Source: Jeotgalibacillus alimentarius (GTDB taxonomy: Bacteria; Bacillota; Bacilli; Bacillales; Jeotgalibacillaceae). Taken from it: 64,000 nucleotides of DNA. Below the pieces are notes generated by a model, which saw only the letters and a program-made list of their open reading frames with translations, had not been told where the DNA came from and searched no databases. Below, piece after piece: positions 38,085-48,329 of this stretch (the stretch's first letter is position 1; the number at the start of each line of letters is the position of its first letter). A program made the position numbers and the translations under genes. Where the stretch lies: assembly GCF_000829445.1 (NCBI RefSeq), contig NZ_JXRQ01000017.1, forward strand, positions 458,453-522,452. Reading direction: 5' to 3'.

Positions 38085-38156
38085 CTTTTACAATTTTTCA
38101 CAGCTGGTTGGATTGTCATAGCGTTTAAGCAGTTTATATGAAGGAGGAAATAGTCG

Positions 38157-39818
38157 ATGAATTTTTCAAGTGTTAACAGAGCAGAGAAATTAAAAAAAAT
38201 GTCTGAAGAAGTTTATGACCTCGTTATTATCGGTGGAGGTATCACAGGTGCAGGTATCGCTCTTGATGCAGTTACCCGCGGTATGAGTGTAGCAGTAATT
38301 GAAATGCAGGATTTCGCCGGCGGTACATCAAGCCGATCAACTAAGCTTGTGCATGGCGGTTTGCGTTACTTAAAACAGTTTGAAGTGAAACTCGTTGCAG
38401 AAGTAGGGAAAGAAAGAGAGATCGTGTATGAAAACGCTCCTCATGTGACATCTCCCGAATGGATGATGCTGCCGATCCATAAAGGCGGTACATTCGGAAA
38501 GTTTTCGACTTCAGTCGGACTGCGCGTCTATGACTATTTAGCGGGAGTTAAAAAGCAGGAGCGAAGAAAAATGCTCAATGCCCGGGAAGCGACTGAAAAA
38601 GAGCCTCTGGTTAAACAGGAAGGGCTTAAGGGAGCGGGTTACTACGTTGAGTACCGTACAGATGACGCACGACTTACAATGGAAATTATTAAAAAAGCAG
38701 TAGAAAATGGAGCAGACTTTATCAATTATGTTAAAGCAGAGCGTTTCACTTATGATAAGAAAAAAGTATCAGGTGTAGAAGTGAAAGATCAGCTGGATGG
38801 TTCCACGCAGACCATTCTAGGCAGAAAAGTGATTAATGCTGCAGGGCCGTGGGTTGATAAAGTTCGAAATAAAGATTATTCAACTAATGACAAAGAGCTA
38901 CAGCTGACAAAAGGGGTGCATCTGGTTCTTGATCAGTCGGTATTCCCGCTGAATCAGGCACTTTACTTCGATACGCCTGATGGCAGAATGATGTTTGCAA
39001 TCCCGAGAGATGGAAAAGCGTATATCGGAACGACTGATACGTTTTATGGCACAGATAAAGATACGGCAAATCCTAAAATGACCTATGAAGACCAGCAATA
39101 TATTATTGACGCAATTAATTATATGTTCCCAGGAGTCAATGTGACAGAGGAGCATGTTGAATCAAGCTGGGCCGGTGTACGTCCGCTGATTTTTGAAAAA
39201 GGTAAGGATCCTTCAGAAATCTCACGTAAAGATGAAGTGTGGGAGCACGACAGCGGCTTGATCACCATTGCGGGAGGTAAGCTGACAGGTTACCGCAAAA
39301 TGGCAGAACACGTAGTGGACCTTGCAGCAGAGCGGTTAAAAAAAGAAGCGAAAAAATCATTCTCTAAAGGAAAAACCAAAAACATGCCGCTATCAGGAGC
39401 TGGTTTTGGCGGATCTAAAGGCTATCGTCAATTTATAGACCGGAAAGCTAAAGAGGCGCTGCAATATGGTTTAACAGAGCTGGAAGGCAAAAAGATTGCT
39501 GAGTTCTATGGTACGAATGCAGATAAGCTGTACACGCTTGCGCATGCTGCAAAAGGCATGAACCTGACTGCTCCGATGACACCTGTTTTGTATGCTGAAG
39601 TTGTCTATGCAATCCAGGAAGAGATGACGGTAAAACCTGTCGATTTCTTTATCCGCAGAACTGGCAGACTGTTTTTTGATATTAACGCTGTTCACCTGCA
39701 GAAGGAAGTTGTGTTAAGATTAATGCAAAACCTGTTGGGCTGGAGCGAATCTGCATATCAGACTTATAAAGAAGAACTTGAAAAAGAGCTTCAGGATGCA
39801 GTAGAACCAGTAAAATAA
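38157..39818 (+). CDS. glpD: Aerobic glycerol-3-phosphate dehydrogenase
   Basis: FAD-dependent, membrane-associated dehydrogenase feeding electrons to quinone and making dihydroxyacetone phosphate, 553 residues. The FAD site is [15 protein letters not shown] near residue 22; further landmarks are [26 protein letters not shown] and a C-terminal DAO_C domain. ATG with GAAGGAGG. It is downstream of a long leader with a GlpP-type terminator. Confidence 0.98.
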   Translation: MNFSSVNRAEKLKKMSEEVYDLVIIGGGITGAGIALDAVTRGMSVAVIEMQDFAGGTSSRSTKLVHGGLRYLKQFEVKLVAEVGKEREIVYENAPHVTSPEWMMLPIHKGGTFGKFSTSVGLRVYDYLAGVKKQERRKMLNAREATEKEPLVKQEGLKGAGYYVEYRTDDARLTMEIIKKAVENGADFINYVKAERFTYDKKKVSGVEVKDQLDGSTQTILGRKVINAAGPWVDKVRNKDYSTNDKELQLTKGVHLVLDQSVFPLNQALYFDTPDGRMMFAIPRDGKAYIGTTDTFYGTDKDTANPKMTYEDQQYIIDAINYMFPGVNVTEEHVESSWAGVRPLIFEKGKDPSEISRKDEVWEHDSGLITIAGGKLTGYRKMAEHVVDLAAERLKKEAKKSFSKGKTKNMPLSGAGFGGSKGYRQFIDRKAKEALQYGLTELEGKKIAEFYGTNADKLYTLAHAAKGMNLTAPMTPVLYAEVVYAIQEEMTVKPVDFFIRRTGRLFFDINAVHLQKEVVLRLMQNLLGWSESAYQTYKEELEKELQDAVEPVK

Positions 39819-39838
39819 TGTTGAACCGGGGTGCTTGA

Positions 39839-40762
39839 ATGAAAGAATCATTTTACACCAAAACATCAGATGGTCAGAATCTATACACAGTCGTGTGGCG
39901 TTCTGACCAGTCACACATAAATGGATCAATACAGCTCTGTCATGGAATGGCAGAGCATATTGGCCGTTATGAAGACTTTGCACAGTTTTTAAATCAAGCT
40001 GGATATCACGTGTTCGGGCATGATTGCCGGGGGCATGGTAAGACAGCTGAACAATCAGGTATGTATGGTGATTACGGAGAACATGTCGATTTTAATCGCC
40101 TGGCACTTGATGTGATTGAAGTAAGAGAACGGTTCGGGAGTGAACTGGTTTTCTTATTTGGACACAGTATGGGTTCTTTTATCTCCCGCAGAGTCATGCA
40201 ACTGTACTCGAATCTCTACGACGGTGTCGTGCTGTCAGGTACAAACGGCCCTCTGGGAGTAATCGGAGTACCTGCTACATTGCTTGCAGGTGTTTTAAGC
40301 CGCTATAAACCTGTTGAAAAAGCTACATTATTGAATAAATTATCATTTGGCGGCTATAATCGCTCTTTTCCTGAATCTAACACTCCTTTTGACTGGCTGT
40401 CTTCTGATGAATTGGCAGTCAGGAAGTATATGGACGATCCTGAGTGCGGATTTGTTTCCACCAACCGCTTTTATAAAACGTTATTTAATGGGATCCAGAT
40501 GATTTATAAAACTGAGGATAACCAAAACATCAGAAAAGATCTTCCTTTGTTATTTATAAGTGGCGCAAATGACCCGGTAGGTGATTTTGGTAAAGGTGTA
40601 TTTAAATCTGCCGGTATGTATACTGAAACTGGATTGAATTCTGTAAGAGTACTGCTTTATGAGAATGGCCGTCATGAAATGATCAATGAAACAATATCTG
40701 ACCGGGTTATGAGTGACGTTTTAACATGGGTTAATACACAAAGAAGCAAGGAGAAACAATGA
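39839..40762 (+). CDS. Alpha/beta hydrolase (monoacylglycerol lipase/lysophospholipase type)
   Basis: Serine hydrolase of 307 residues. The nucleophile elbow is GHSMGS (LFGHSMGSFISRR), the oxyanion region HGMAEHIGRYEDFAQ, with RGHGKT downstream; catalytic Asp and His are probably in GANDPVGD and NGRHEMINE. This layout is that of the Hydrolase_4 group including lysophospholipase L2/monoglyceride lipase and B. subtilis YtpA-like enzymes. It sits 20 bases after glpD, which makes sense if it releases glycerol from lipids (inference). It overlaps miaA by 4 bases. Confidence 0.88.
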   Translation: MKESFYTKTSDGQNLYTVVWRSDQSHINGSIQLCHGMAEHIGRYEDFAQFLNQAGYHVFGHDCRGHGKTAEQSGMYGDYGEHVDFNRLALDVIEVRERFGSELVFLFGHSMGSFISRRVMQLYSNLYDGVVLSGTNGPLGVIGVPATLLAGVLSRYKPVEKATLLNKLSFGGYNRSFPESNTPFDWLSSDELAVRKYMDDPECGFVSTNRFYKTLFNGIQMIYKTEDNQNIRKDLPLLFISGANDPVGDFGKGVFKSAGMYTETGLNSVRVLLYENGRHEMINETISDRVMSDVLTWVNTQRSKEKQ

Positions 40763-41673
40763 AGAACAAAGTAATTGTCATTGCAGGGCCTACAGCTGTA
40801 GGGAAAACAGAGTTAAGTATTGAGTTATCCAAAGCTGTAAACGGTGAAGTAATTAATGGCGATGCAATGCAGGTATATAAAGGTCTCAATATAGGAACAG
40901 CAAAAATCACTCAGAAAGAAATGGATGGTGTGCCCCATCATCTGTTTGATATTAAAGAACCTGATCAGTCTTTTTCTGCAGCTGAATACCAGGTAGCTGT
41001 CAGAGAGAAGATCAGAGAAGTGCACGACCGTGGTGCGGTTCCGGTTCTGACAGGTGGCACAGGATTATATATTCAGTCAGTTTTATACGATTATCAGTTT
41101 TCTGATAAAGGAAAAGATGATGAGATCAGGGCAGAACTTGAAAAAGAGCACGAAGCAGGTGTGGATCTGCACAAACAACTCTCAGAACTCGATTCCCAAG
41201 CAGCAGCTGAGATTCATCCTAATAACGTCAGAAGAGTAATAAGAGCGCTGGAGATAATCAAAAGTACCGGTAAAAGTCCTTCAGAATTAAAAGAACAGCA
41301 GCAGCCTGAGCCTCTCTTTCATCACGAGCTGATTGGTCTTGATATGGATAGAGACGTCTTGTATGAAAGGATTAACCTGAGGGTTGATCTGATGATACAG
41401 TCAGGTCTTGAAGCAGAAGTAAGGGCTCTCTATGATGCCGGTATCAGAGAGGTAACTTCTGTACAGGCGATTGGTTATAAAGAGTTCTATGATTACTTTG
41501 AAGGTAAAGTGAGTTATGAGCAGACAATTGATAAGATTAAACAGAATTCAAGAAGGTACGCGAAGAGGCAATTAACGTGGTTTCGTAACAAAATGCGCTT
41601 TACGTGGTTTGACATGACTGAAAACAGAGAAAAGAAGATTAAAGAAATAATTGATTATTTTGCAGGAAATTAG
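40759..41673 (+). CDS. miaA: tRNA dimethylallyltransferase MiaA
   Basis: Prenyltransferase adding the isopentenyl group to A37 of UNN-reading tRNAs, the substrate for MiaB. 304 residues with the P-loop GPTAVGKTELS at the N-terminus, INGDAMQVYKGLNIGTAK, TGGTGLYIQS and VQAIGYKEFYDYFEG; the C-terminal RRYAKRQLTWFRN motif is intact. Its ATG overlaps the hydrolase stop, with AAGGAG. hfq follows 48 bases later. Confidence 0.98.
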   Translation: MKNKVIVIAGPTAVGKTELSIELSKAVNGEVINGDAMQVYKGLNIGTAKITQKEMDGVPHHLFDIKEPDQSFSAAEYQVAVREKIREVHDRGAVPVLTGGTGLYIQSVLYDYQFSDKGKDDEIRAELEKEHEAGVDLHKQLSELDSQAAAEIHPNNVRRVIRALEIIKSTGKSPSELKEQQQPEPLFHHELIGLDMDRDVLYERINLRVDLMIQSGLEAEVRALYDAGIREVTSVQAIGYKEFYDYFEGKVSYEQTIDKIKQNSRRYAKRQLTWFRNKMRFTWFDMTENREKKIKEIIDYFAGN

Positions 41674-41721
41674 TAATTTGAGGCGAACATATAGAGACAG
41701 TCAATTTTAGGAGGCGCTCAG

Positions 41722-41952
41722 ATGAAACAAGCTGTTAATATTCAGGATCAGGTTTTAAATCAATTACGAAAAGAAAATACATTTGTAACTGTATTTTTAT
41801 TAAATGGTTTTCAGATTCGGGGTCAGATTAAAGCGTTTGATAATTTTACTGTCATGCTTGAATCTGAAGGAAAGCAGCAACTGGTTTATAAACACGCAAT
41901 CTCAACATTTGTTCCTTCTAAAAATGTTGCCATTCAAACTGAAGCAGAATAA
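41722..41952 (+). CDS. hfq: RNA chaperone Hfq
   Basis: Sm-like hexameric RNA-binding protein, 76 residues. It shows the Sm1 pattern [35 protein letters not shown] and the Sm2 motif YKHAISTF (KH motif). ATG with AGGAGG. The miaA-hfq order is conserved across bacteria. A terminator overlaps the stop codon region. Confidence 0.98.
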   Translation: MKQAVNIQDQVLNQLRKENTFVTVFLLNGFQIRGQIKAFDNFTVMLESEGKQQLVYKHAISTFVPSKNVAIQTEAE

Positions 41953-41979
41953 AAAGGGCGCCCTGGGGCGTCCTTTTTT
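41952..41979 (+). terminator. Terminator of the miaA-hfq unit
   Basis: AAAAGGGCGCC (41952-41962) pairs with GGCGTCCTTTT (41967-41977) with one G-U; T residues follow. Confidence 0.9.
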
Positions 41980-41993
41980 ATTTGTGGTTCATT

Positions 41994-42023
41994 TATCATT
42001 GAAGTTCAACCTGTTCATATAAT
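41994..42023 (+). promoter_or_regulatory. Candidate sigma-E promoter of spoVK
   Basis: TATCATT (41994) and CATATAAT (42016) are 15 bases apart, close to the mother-cell sigma-E pattern KMATATT-N14..15-CATACAHT. Confidence 0.5.
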
Positions 42024-42055
42024 GAATCACTGAGTCATTCAGAAGAGGGTGAATT

Positions 42056-42946
42056 ATGAACGGGCAGGTTAAATTTATCATTAGCCAGAAACATTCATCA
42101 CAGCAGCCTGAAAGTCAGGAAGGCGCACTCATTGAGCGGGCTTTTAAATCTTTTACAGGGCTCGATCAGGTGAAAAATGCTCTGAAATCAATAGCTGCCT
42201 GGTCTGTTATCAATCAAAAACGTGCAGAATTTGGTTTGAAGACTCATATCCAGACGCACCATATGCTGTTTTATGGAAATCCCGGTACAGGAAAAACAAC
42301 AGCAGCAAGGGTAATGGCTAAATGCCTGAAAGACCTGAAAATTATTGAAAAAGGTCATCTGGTGGAAGCTGAGCGTGCTGACCTTGTAGGGGAATACATT
42401 GGACATACAGCTCTAAAAACAAGGGAACTGATCAGAAAAGCGCAAGGCGGTGTCTTGTTTATTGATGAAGCGTATTCTCTTTCAAGAGGGGGAGAAAAGG
42501 ACTTCGGAAGAGAAGCGATTGATACGCTGGTCAAACATATGGAGGATCAAAATGAACAGTTCATTTGTGTGCTGGCAGGTTACAAAAAGGAGATGACAGG
42601 TTTTCTTAAGATGAATACCGGTCTGAAAAGCAGGTTTTCTCATATTCTTTATTTTCCTGATTACCGGCTTAATGAACTTAACAGGATTGCAAACAGTATG
42701 TTCAGTGAAAGAGATTATCAAATGTCAAAGATTGCAAATGAACGGCTGGTGCAGCTGATCAGGGAACAAGACAGCAGTGGTGGTAATGCGAGATTCGTCA
42801 GGAATTTGACAGAGTGTATTATCAGAGCGCAGGCAGTCAGGCTTTTAAAGTATGAGTCGCTTACTAAGAAAGACTGTATGCTAATTACTGAAGAAGATGT
42901 GATAGAAGGAATGGCTGAATATAAAAAGAATAAGCAGGAGATCTAA
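42056..42946 (+). CDS. spoVK: Stage V sporulation protein K (AAA+ ATPase)
   Basis: CbbX-like AAA+ ATPase of 296 residues (B. subtilis SpoVK about 322), required for late spore maturation in the mother cell. Walker A GNPGTGKTTAAR near residue 74, Walker B GGVLFIDEAYSL near 133, sensor/arginine region GLKSRFSHILYFPDY. The acidic and Gln-rich N-terminus is short. ATG start with GAGGG. The candidate sigma-E promoter fits mother-cell expression. It converges with the TRIC channel gene, only 11 bases apart. Confidence 0.95.
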   Translation: MNGQVKFIISQKHSSQQPESQEGALIERAFKSFTGLDQVKNALKSIAAWSVINQKRAEFGLKTHIQTHHMLFYGNPGTGKTTAARVMAKCLKDLKIIEKGHLVEAERADLVGEYIGHTALKTRELIRKAQGGVLFIDEAYSLSRGGEKDFGREAIDTLVKHMEDQNEQFICVLAGYKKEMTGFLKMNTGLKSRFSHILYFPDYRLNELNRIANSMFSERDYQMSKIANERLVQLIREQDSSGGNARFVRNLTECIIRAQAVRLLKYESLTKKDCMLITEEDVIEGMAEYKKNKQEI

Positions 42947-42957
42947 TGATGTCCTGC

Positions 42958-43572
42958 TTAAGAAGATGGTGCTGCATGGATAGATTTGAATGGCAGACGC
43001 CATTTGTATAGATATGAAAGGATTCTTAGAGCAGTCGTTACGACGAATAGTATATAAAGCTGCCATGGCTCTGAAGTGATACCGAGCCCGACAGCAAAAC
43101 CTGCAAGTATTGCCCATGCTGCATATATCTCAGCCCGCAAAACGAGAGGCTTTCTTCCTGCTAGAAGATCGCGTATGATGCCGCCTCCACTACCGGTTAA
43201 GACAGCCGCAACAATGACTGCGCTGAGAGGATGATTCATCTCAACAGCATACAGTGCACCCTGAATCGCAAAAGCTGCGAGACCCATTGCATCAAAAATA
43301 TTACCCCATCGTTTCCAATGCTTCAGCAGGTTATGAGGGAATAGGAAAACAGCTGTAATCGATAAAAGGGCTACCTGGAAAAACATCCCCTGTTCCCAAA
43401 GTGCAGCTACAGGAACTCCGATCAGCAGATTTCTGATTGCACCGCCTCCAAATGCAGTGACGATCCCCAGGATATAAACCCCTAAAATATCATACTCCTC
43501 TTCCATAGCGATAATTGCCCCTGATATGGCGAAAGCAATTGTACCAATCATGCTGAGTACTTCCCATGTCAC
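42958..43572 (-). CDS. TRIC/UPF0126-family membrane channel (YvgT-like)
   Basis: Membrane protein of 204 residues with about seven spans in two repeats. Each half carries the glycine-rich TRIC signature: AFGGGAIRNLLIG near residue 40 and GSGGGIIRDLLAG in the second half. Prokaryotic TRIC proteins are trimeric cation channels; the physiological ion is uncertain here. GTG start at 43572 with GGGAGG. It is an insertion relative to the B. subtilis spoVK-hflX order and stands alone on the minus strand. Confidence 0.9.
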   Translation of the reverse strand: MTWEVLSMIGTIAFAISGAIIAMEEEYDILGVYILGIVTAFGGGAIRNLLIGVPVAALWEQGMFFQVALLSITAVFLFPHNLLKHWKRWGNIFDAMGLAAFAIQGALYAVEMNHPLSAVIVAAVLTGSGGGIIRDLLAGRKPLVLRAEIYAAWAILAGFAVGLGITSEPWQLYILFVVTTALRILSYLYKWRLPFKSIHAAPSS

Positions 43573-43690
43573 AGATGATCATCCTCCCTTCCCCTTGAAC
43601 TGAACCAAAGTTGATTGTATCATGAATCGAACGCATTTCAATCTGCAGCATTCAAAACTTTTAACATAATTATAGAAAGCGGGTGTTTGA

Positions 43691-44923
43691 TTGGATAAGC
43701 AAGTGGAAAAAGCGATTTTAGTCGGTGTTAATACTGATAGGGAAGAATATGATTTTAATGAATCAATGAATGAATTACACGCATTAACTGAAACGGCTGG
43801 TGCTGTTTCTATATTAAATGTGACGCAGAATATGGACAAGGTTCACCCGGCCACTTATATAGGAAAAGGAAAACTTGAAGAACTCACGGCAGCTGCTGAA
43901 GAACTTCAGCCTGATCTGATTATATTTAACAGTGAACTTTCACCGAGTCAAAACAGAAATCTGTCTGAAGTGTTGGAAGCCAGGGTGATTGACAGAACAC
44001 AGCTGATACTGGATATTTTTGCCCAGCGTGCAAGATCCAAAGAAGGTAAACTGCAGGTAGAGCTTGCTCAGCTGGAATATATGCTTCCGAGGCTTGCGGG
44101 TCAGGGTACTGAGCTGTCAAGGCTTGGTGGTGGGATAGGAACAAGGGGACCCGGTGAAACAAAACTGGAAACCGACAGGCGTCATATAAGAAGAGAAATC
44201 AGGGAAATCAAGAAAAGACTTGAACAGGTTGTCCGGCACCGTGCGATCTATCGTGACCGGAGAAAGCAGAATCAGGCATTTCAAGTGGCATTAATCGGCT
44301 ATACGAATGCAGGAAAATCAACGCTGTTTAACCTGCTGACTAATGCGGATTCCTATGAAGAGGACCAGCTCTTTGCCACGCTCGATCCGTTATCAAGAAA
44401 ATGCGTACTGCCAAGTGGATTTGAAGTGATTATGACTGATACTGTAGGATTTATCAAAGATCTGCCTACTTCATTAATTGCTTCTTTCAGATCCACACTT
44501 GAAGAAGTGAATGAAGCGGATTTACTGCTTCATATCGTAGATGCTTCACATCAAAATCATGCTGAACATGAATCGACAGTAAAAAAGCTGTTAACTGATC
44601 TTCACATGGAGCAGATTCCGAGAATGACGGTCTATAATAAAGAGGATTTACTGACAGAATCATTTGTAGCTGATACGAGTGATCCATTTGTGTTAATGAG
44701 CGCAGCAAAAAAAGAACAGCATAAAGTATTAAAAAAGGTAGAACATGAAGTAAAACAGATATTAAAACCCTATCATATGACGATTGCTTCAGATGATGGT
44801 AAGATCCTGGCTCAATTGAAAAAAGAAAGTATGCTGGTCAGACTCGATTTTCTTGAAGATAAGGAATGTTATATTGCTGAGGGTTTTATAGCTGAGAATC
44901 ATCCACTTGCAGGGAAAAAATAA
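43691..44923 (+). CDS. hflX: GTPase HflX
   Basis: Ribosome-associated GTPase of 410 residues that splits stalled or hibernating ribosomes under stress. An N-terminal HflX domain is followed by a Gly-rich helical region (GGGIGTRGPGETKLETDRR) and a G domain with G1 GYTNAGKST near residue 203, G3 DTVGF and G4 YNKED. TTG start at 43691 with only a weak GGGTG site, suggesting low expression. It is followed closely by ynbB as in B. subtilis. Confidence 0.96.
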   Translation: MDKQVEKAILVGVNTDREEYDFNESMNELHALTETAGAVSILNVTQNMDKVHPATYIGKGKLEELTAAAEELQPDLIIFNSELSPSQNRNLSEVLEARVIDRTQLILDIFAQRARSKEGKLQVELAQLEYMLPRLAGQGTELSRLGGGIGTRGPGETKLETDRRHIRREIREIKKRLEQVVRHRAIYRDRRKQNQAFQVALIGYTNAGKSTLFNLLTNADSYEEDQLFATLDPLSRKCVLPSGFEVIMTDTVGFIKDLPTSLIASFRSTLEEVNEADLLLHIVDASHQNHAEHESTVKKLLTDLHMEQIPRMTVYNKEDLLTESFVADTSDPFVLMSAAKKEQHKVLKKVEHEVKQILKPYHMTIASDDGKILAQLKKESMLVRLDFLEDKECYIAEGFIAENHPLAGKK

Positions 44924-44935
44924 AGGGAGATTTTA

Positions 44936-46186
44936 ATGAACTTAAACGCTTATTATTCAGAAGAACTGATTGAATTAACACAAAAAGCTGAAGAGAAAAT
45001 CGTGATCAGGCACAAAGAAATTGAACGTATAGCTGAATATAATCAATTGAAAGTGCTGCAGGCATTTAAAAACAACAAAATCAGCGACAGTCATTTTAAT
45101 CCGACAACAGGTTATGGCTATGACGATCAAGGAAGAGATGCTCTTGAAGCGGTTTATGCAGACACATTTAAAGCAGACGCTGCGCTTGTCAGGCCTCAGA
45201 TTATCTCAGGAACACATGCAATTAATATAGCGCTATTTGGTGTATTAAGGCCTGGAGATGAACTGCATTATATTACCGGTAAACCTTATGACACACTCGA
45301 AGAAATTATCGGTCTCAGAGGAAGCGGTAACGGTTCACTGAAAGACTTTGGTATTTCATATCAGCAGACTGATCTGACTGATGGTGCAATCGATCTTGAA
45401 GCAGTGATGAATAACATGACATCAAAAACGAAAGTTGTAGGTATTCAGCGTTCTAAAGGGTATGCTGTCAGGCCTTCAATTACGATTGAAGAAATCCGTC
45501 ATGCGGTGAAGGAAATTAAAGACAGCTTTCCGGATGTCATTATCTTTGTGGATAATTGCTACGGGGAGTTTGTGGAAAAAGAGGAGCCGGTTGAAGCAGG
45601 AGCAGATCTGATTGCAGGTTCTCTGATTAAAAATCCTGGTGGCGGCCTTGCTAAGACAGGAGGTTATATTTCAGGGAGAAGAGATCTAATTGAAAAATGT
45701 GCTTATCGAATGACCTCGCCAGGTATCGGAGCGGAAGCGGGTGCCAGCCTGAATGCATTACAGGAAATGTATCAGGGGTTTTTTCTGGCGCCTCATGTAG
45801 TCAGTCAATCACTAAAAGGAGCCGTATTTACTGCTGCGCTTCTAGAGGATGCCGGTTTAAAAACTACACCTTCATGGAATGCGCATAGAACGGACTTAAT
45901 CCAGGCGGTGGAATTTGCTGACAGAGACAAAATGATCGCTTTTTGTCAGGGTGTACAGGAATTCTCGCCGGTCAACGCACATTTTACACCATATCCTGAT
46001 TATATGCCCGGGTATGAAGATGATGTTATTATGGCTGCCGGAACATTTATTCAGGGTGCTAGCATTGAACTGTCAGCAGATGGTCCTCTCAGACCGCCAT
46101 ACGCCGCTTATATTCAGGGCGGTTTAACTTATGAGCATATAAAAATCGCAATTTCTGCAGCACTTCATAAAATGCTACAGGAATAA
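44936..46186 (+). CDS. ynbB: PLP-dependent YnbB (methionine gamma-lyase/aluminium-resistance-like)
   Basis: Fold-type I PLP enzyme of 416 residues in the family annotated as aluminium resistance or methionine gamma-lyase-like protein. The presumed cofactor lysine is in AGSLIKNPGGGLAKTGGY; other landmarks are RPQIISGTHAINIALFG and VDNCYGEF. The reaction has not been settled for this family to my knowledge. ATG with AAAGGGAG, 12 bases after hflX. A terminator precedes glnR. Confidence 0.93.
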   Translation: MNLNAYYSEELIELTQKAEEKIVIRHKEIERIAEYNQLKVLQAFKNNKISDSHFNPTTGYGYDDQGRDALEAVYADTFKADAALVRPQIISGTHAINIALFGVLRPGDELHYITGKPYDTLEEIIGLRGSGNGSLKDFGISYQQTDLTDGAIDLEAVMNNMTSKTKVVGIQRSKGYAVRPSITIEEIRHAVKEIKDSFPDVIIFVDNCYGEFVEKEEPVEAGADLIAGSLIKNPGGGLAKTGGYISGRRDLIEKCAYRMTSPGIGAEAGASLNALQEMYQGFFLAPHVVSQSLKGAVFTAALLEDAGLKTTPSWNAHRTDLIQAVEFADRDKMIAFCQGVQEFSPVNAHFTPYPDYMPGYEDDVIMAAGTFIQGASIELSADGPLRPPYAAYIQGGLTYEHIKIAISAALHKMLQE

Positions 46187-46201
46187 ACATACAACTTTCG
46201 C

Positions 46202-46233
46202 AGCAGAACTATCATATAGTTCTGCTTTTTTTT
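46202..46233 (+). terminator. Terminator of hflX-ynbB
   Basis: AGCAGAACTAT (46202-46212) pairs perfectly with ATAGTTCTGCT (46216-46226), then eight T residues. Confidence 0.93.
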
Positions 46234-46313
46234 GAATAAAAAATAAAATTTTTTTAAATATATGCATAAATCATTAAAAATCAGGGAAGTAAAAAATAGT
46301 GATCAAATTATTA

Positions 46314-46330
46314 TGTAAGAAAACCTCACA
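46314..46330. promoter_or_regulatory. GlnR operator, distal
   Basis: TGTAAGAAAACCTCACA fits the GlnR/TnrA consensus TGTNAN7TNACA exactly. It lies just upstream of the -35 box. Confidence 0.85.
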
Positions 46331-46335
46331 CGTAG

Positions 46336-46364
46336 TTGACAGATAATTTAACGTGTTGTATAGT
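46336..46364 (+). promoter_or_regulatory. glnRA promoter with second GlnR site
   Basis: TTGACA (46336) and TATAGT (46359) are 17 bases apart. The sequence at 46338-46354 matches the GlnR consensus at 8 of 10 fixed positions and overlaps the promoter. Confidence 0.85.
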
Positions 46365-46397
46365 TAAGTTGTCGACGAGCAAGAAAGGGGTTGTATG

Positions 46398-46784
46398 ATG
46401 GGCAGTGATATTAGACGCAGCATGCCACTATTTCCTATTGGAACTGTCATGCAGCTGGCCGATTTAACCGCCCGTCAGATTCGCTATTATGAAGAACATG
46501 GTTTAGTATCACCAGCCAGAACAGAAGGCAACCGACGTCTCTTTTCATTAAATGATATTGACAAACTGCTTGAGATTAAAGATTTACTGGAGCAGGGAGT
46601 GAATATGGCTGGTATTAAGCGGATCCTGGGGGATGGCACAAAAGACGAAGCAGAAAAACGTGCGAAAAAGCCTGACTTATCAGAAAGTGACCTAAAAAAA
46701 CTGTTGAAACAGGAAATGATGGGCAATGGTAAGTACAGCAAAAACAATTTACGAGCGGGGGATCTATCCAGATTTTTCCGCTAA
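46398..46784 (+). CDS. glnR: Nitrogen repressor GlnR
   Basis: MerR-family repressor of 128 residues controlled by feedback-inhibited glutamine synthetase. It begins [19 protein letters not shown], has the MerR HTH ([31 protein letters not shown]) and ends in the typical C-terminal tail GDLSRFFR, which mediates autoinhibition. Two adjacent ATG codons (46395, 46398) are possible; the second is better spaced from AAAGGGG. It is co-transcribed with glnA and flanked upstream by two GlnR sites. Confidence 0.97.
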   Translation: MGSDIRRSMPLFPIGTVMQLADLTARQIRYYEEHGLVSPARTEGNRRLFSLNDIDKLLEIKDLLEQGVNMAGIKRILGDGTKDEAEKRAKKPDLSESDLKKLLKQEMMGNGKYSKNNLRAGDLSRFFR

Positions 46785-46813
46785 AAAATTACATAAAACA
46801 GGAGGAGTTATTA

Positions 46814-48148
46814 ATGAGTAAGTATTCAAGAGAAGATGTTATGAAATTGGCTAAAGAGCAAAACGTAAACTTTATCAGACTGCAGTTTACTGATATTCTT
46901 GGTACCATTAAAAATGTTGAAATTCCTGTAAGCCAGCTTGAAAAGGCTTTAGACAATAAGATGATGTTTGATGGTTCTTCTATCGAAGGATTTGTGCGTA
47001 TTGAGGAATCAGATATGTATCTGTTCCCTGATCTTGATACATGGGTTGTATTCCCATGGACTGCTGGCGATGGTAAAGTTGCCCGTTTGATTTGTGATAT
47101 CTACAGTCCTGATGGTACACCGTTTGATGGTGACCCGAGAAACAATCTGAAGCGAGTTCTTAAAGAAATGGAAGAACTAGGATTCACGGACTTTAACCTC
47201 GGACCTGAGCCGGAATTCTTCCTGTTCAAGCTTGATGTGAACGGTGAACCGACACTCGAACTAAATGATAAAGGCGGATACTTCGACCTTGCACCAACAG
47301 ATCTTGGTGAGAACTGCCGACGTGATATCGTAATCGAACTTGAAAAAATGGGCTTTGAAATTGAAGCATCACACCATGAAGTTGCACCAGGCCAGCACGA
47401 AATTGATTTTAAATACGCTGATGCTGTATCAGCATGTGATGACATTCAGACATTTAAACTGGTTGTTAAAACGATCGCCAGAAAGCACGGTCTTCACGCG
47501 ACATTCATGCCGAAACCGCTATTTGGTGTAAATGGATCAGGCATGCACTTTAATATGTCTCTATTTAAAGAGGGGAAAAACTCTTTCTTTGACGAGAACG
47601 GTGAAAATCAGTTAAGTGAAACAATGAAGCAGTTTATGGCGGGTGTCTTAAAGCACGCGTCAGGTTTCACAGCTGTCACTAACCCAACAGTTAACTCATA
47701 TAAGCGTCTTGTGCCAGGTTATGAGGCACCGTGTTATATCGCATGGTCAGCTCAAAACCGTAGTCCACTCGTTCGTATTCCGGCGTCACGTGGAATGAGT
47801 ACTCGTGTAGAGGTTCGTTCAGTAGATCCATCTGCTAACCCTTACCTTGCGATGGCTGTTATGTTAAAAGCAGGTCTTGATGGAATTAAGAACGGTTTAA
47901 CGCCGCCTGAATCTATCGACAGAAATATCTATGTAATGGATAAAGAAGAGCGTGAAGAAGCAGGAATCAAAGATCTTCCTGGTACACTTTATGCGGCACT
48001 TGAAGAGCTTAAAAAAGACCAGGTTATTATTGATGGACTTGGAGACCATATTTTTGAGCACTTCGTAGAAGCGAAGGAAATTGAGTGGGATATGTTCCGC
48101 ACGCAGGTTCACCCATGGGAGAGAGAACAGTATTTAGAAATGTATTAA
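46814..48148 (+). CDS. glnA: Glutamine synthetase type I
   Basis: Dodecameric GSI-alpha enzyme of 444 residues condensing glutamate and ammonia. Signatures: [57 protein letters not shown], and the conserved arginine/glutamate elements [21 protein letters not shown] (no adenylylation-tyrosine context). In Firmicutes it also relays nitrogen status to GlnR and TnrA. ATG with AGGAGG. A terminator follows. Confidence 0.99.
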   Translation: MSKYSREDVMKLAKEQNVNFIRLQFTDILGTIKNVEIPVSQLEKALDNKMMFDGSSIEGFVRIEESDMYLFPDLDTWVVFPWTAGDGKVARLICDIYSPDGTPFDGDPRNNLKRVLKEMEELGFTDFNLGPEPEFFLFKLDVNGEPTLELNDKGGYFDLAPTDLGENCRRDIVIELEKMGFEIEASHHEVAPGQHEIDFKYADAVSACDDIQTFKLVVKTIARKHGLHATFMPKPLFGVNGSGMHFNMSLFKEGKNSFFDENGENQLSETMKQFMAGVLKHASGFTAVTNPTVNSYKRLVPGYEAPCYIAWSAQNRSPLVRIPASRGMSTRVEVRSVDPSANPYLAMAVMLKAGLDGIKNGLTPPESIDRNIYVMDKEEREEAGIKDLPGTLYAALEELKKDQVIIDGLGDHIFEHFVEAKEIEWDMFRTQVHPWEREQYLEMY

Positions 48149-48155
48149 TATCCAG

Positions 48156-48188
48156 ACCCTTAGAGCATTATTGTTCTAGGGGTTTTTT
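48156..48188 (+). terminator. Terminator of glnRA
   Basis: ACCCTTAGAG (48156-48165) pairs with TTCTAGGGGT (48174-48183), with G-U pairs, followed by T residues. Confidence 0.85.
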
Positions 48189-48329
48189 ATGTGTGTAGAG
48201 TTCATGGTTTAACGGTGAAAGAATATTAGCCGATTTTCATAAATCGATTTATAAATTAAAAATTTTTTCACCTCTTTTTTCGCTCGGTTTATACACTTTG
48301 GGGTATATAAATGTTAAAGGGGGCTAATC

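Noticed and set aside
48287..48306. GTTTAT...GGGTAT as a sigma-B promoter for the hydrolase at 48330
   Set aside because: The spacer is only 8 bases, far below the 12-15 needed.
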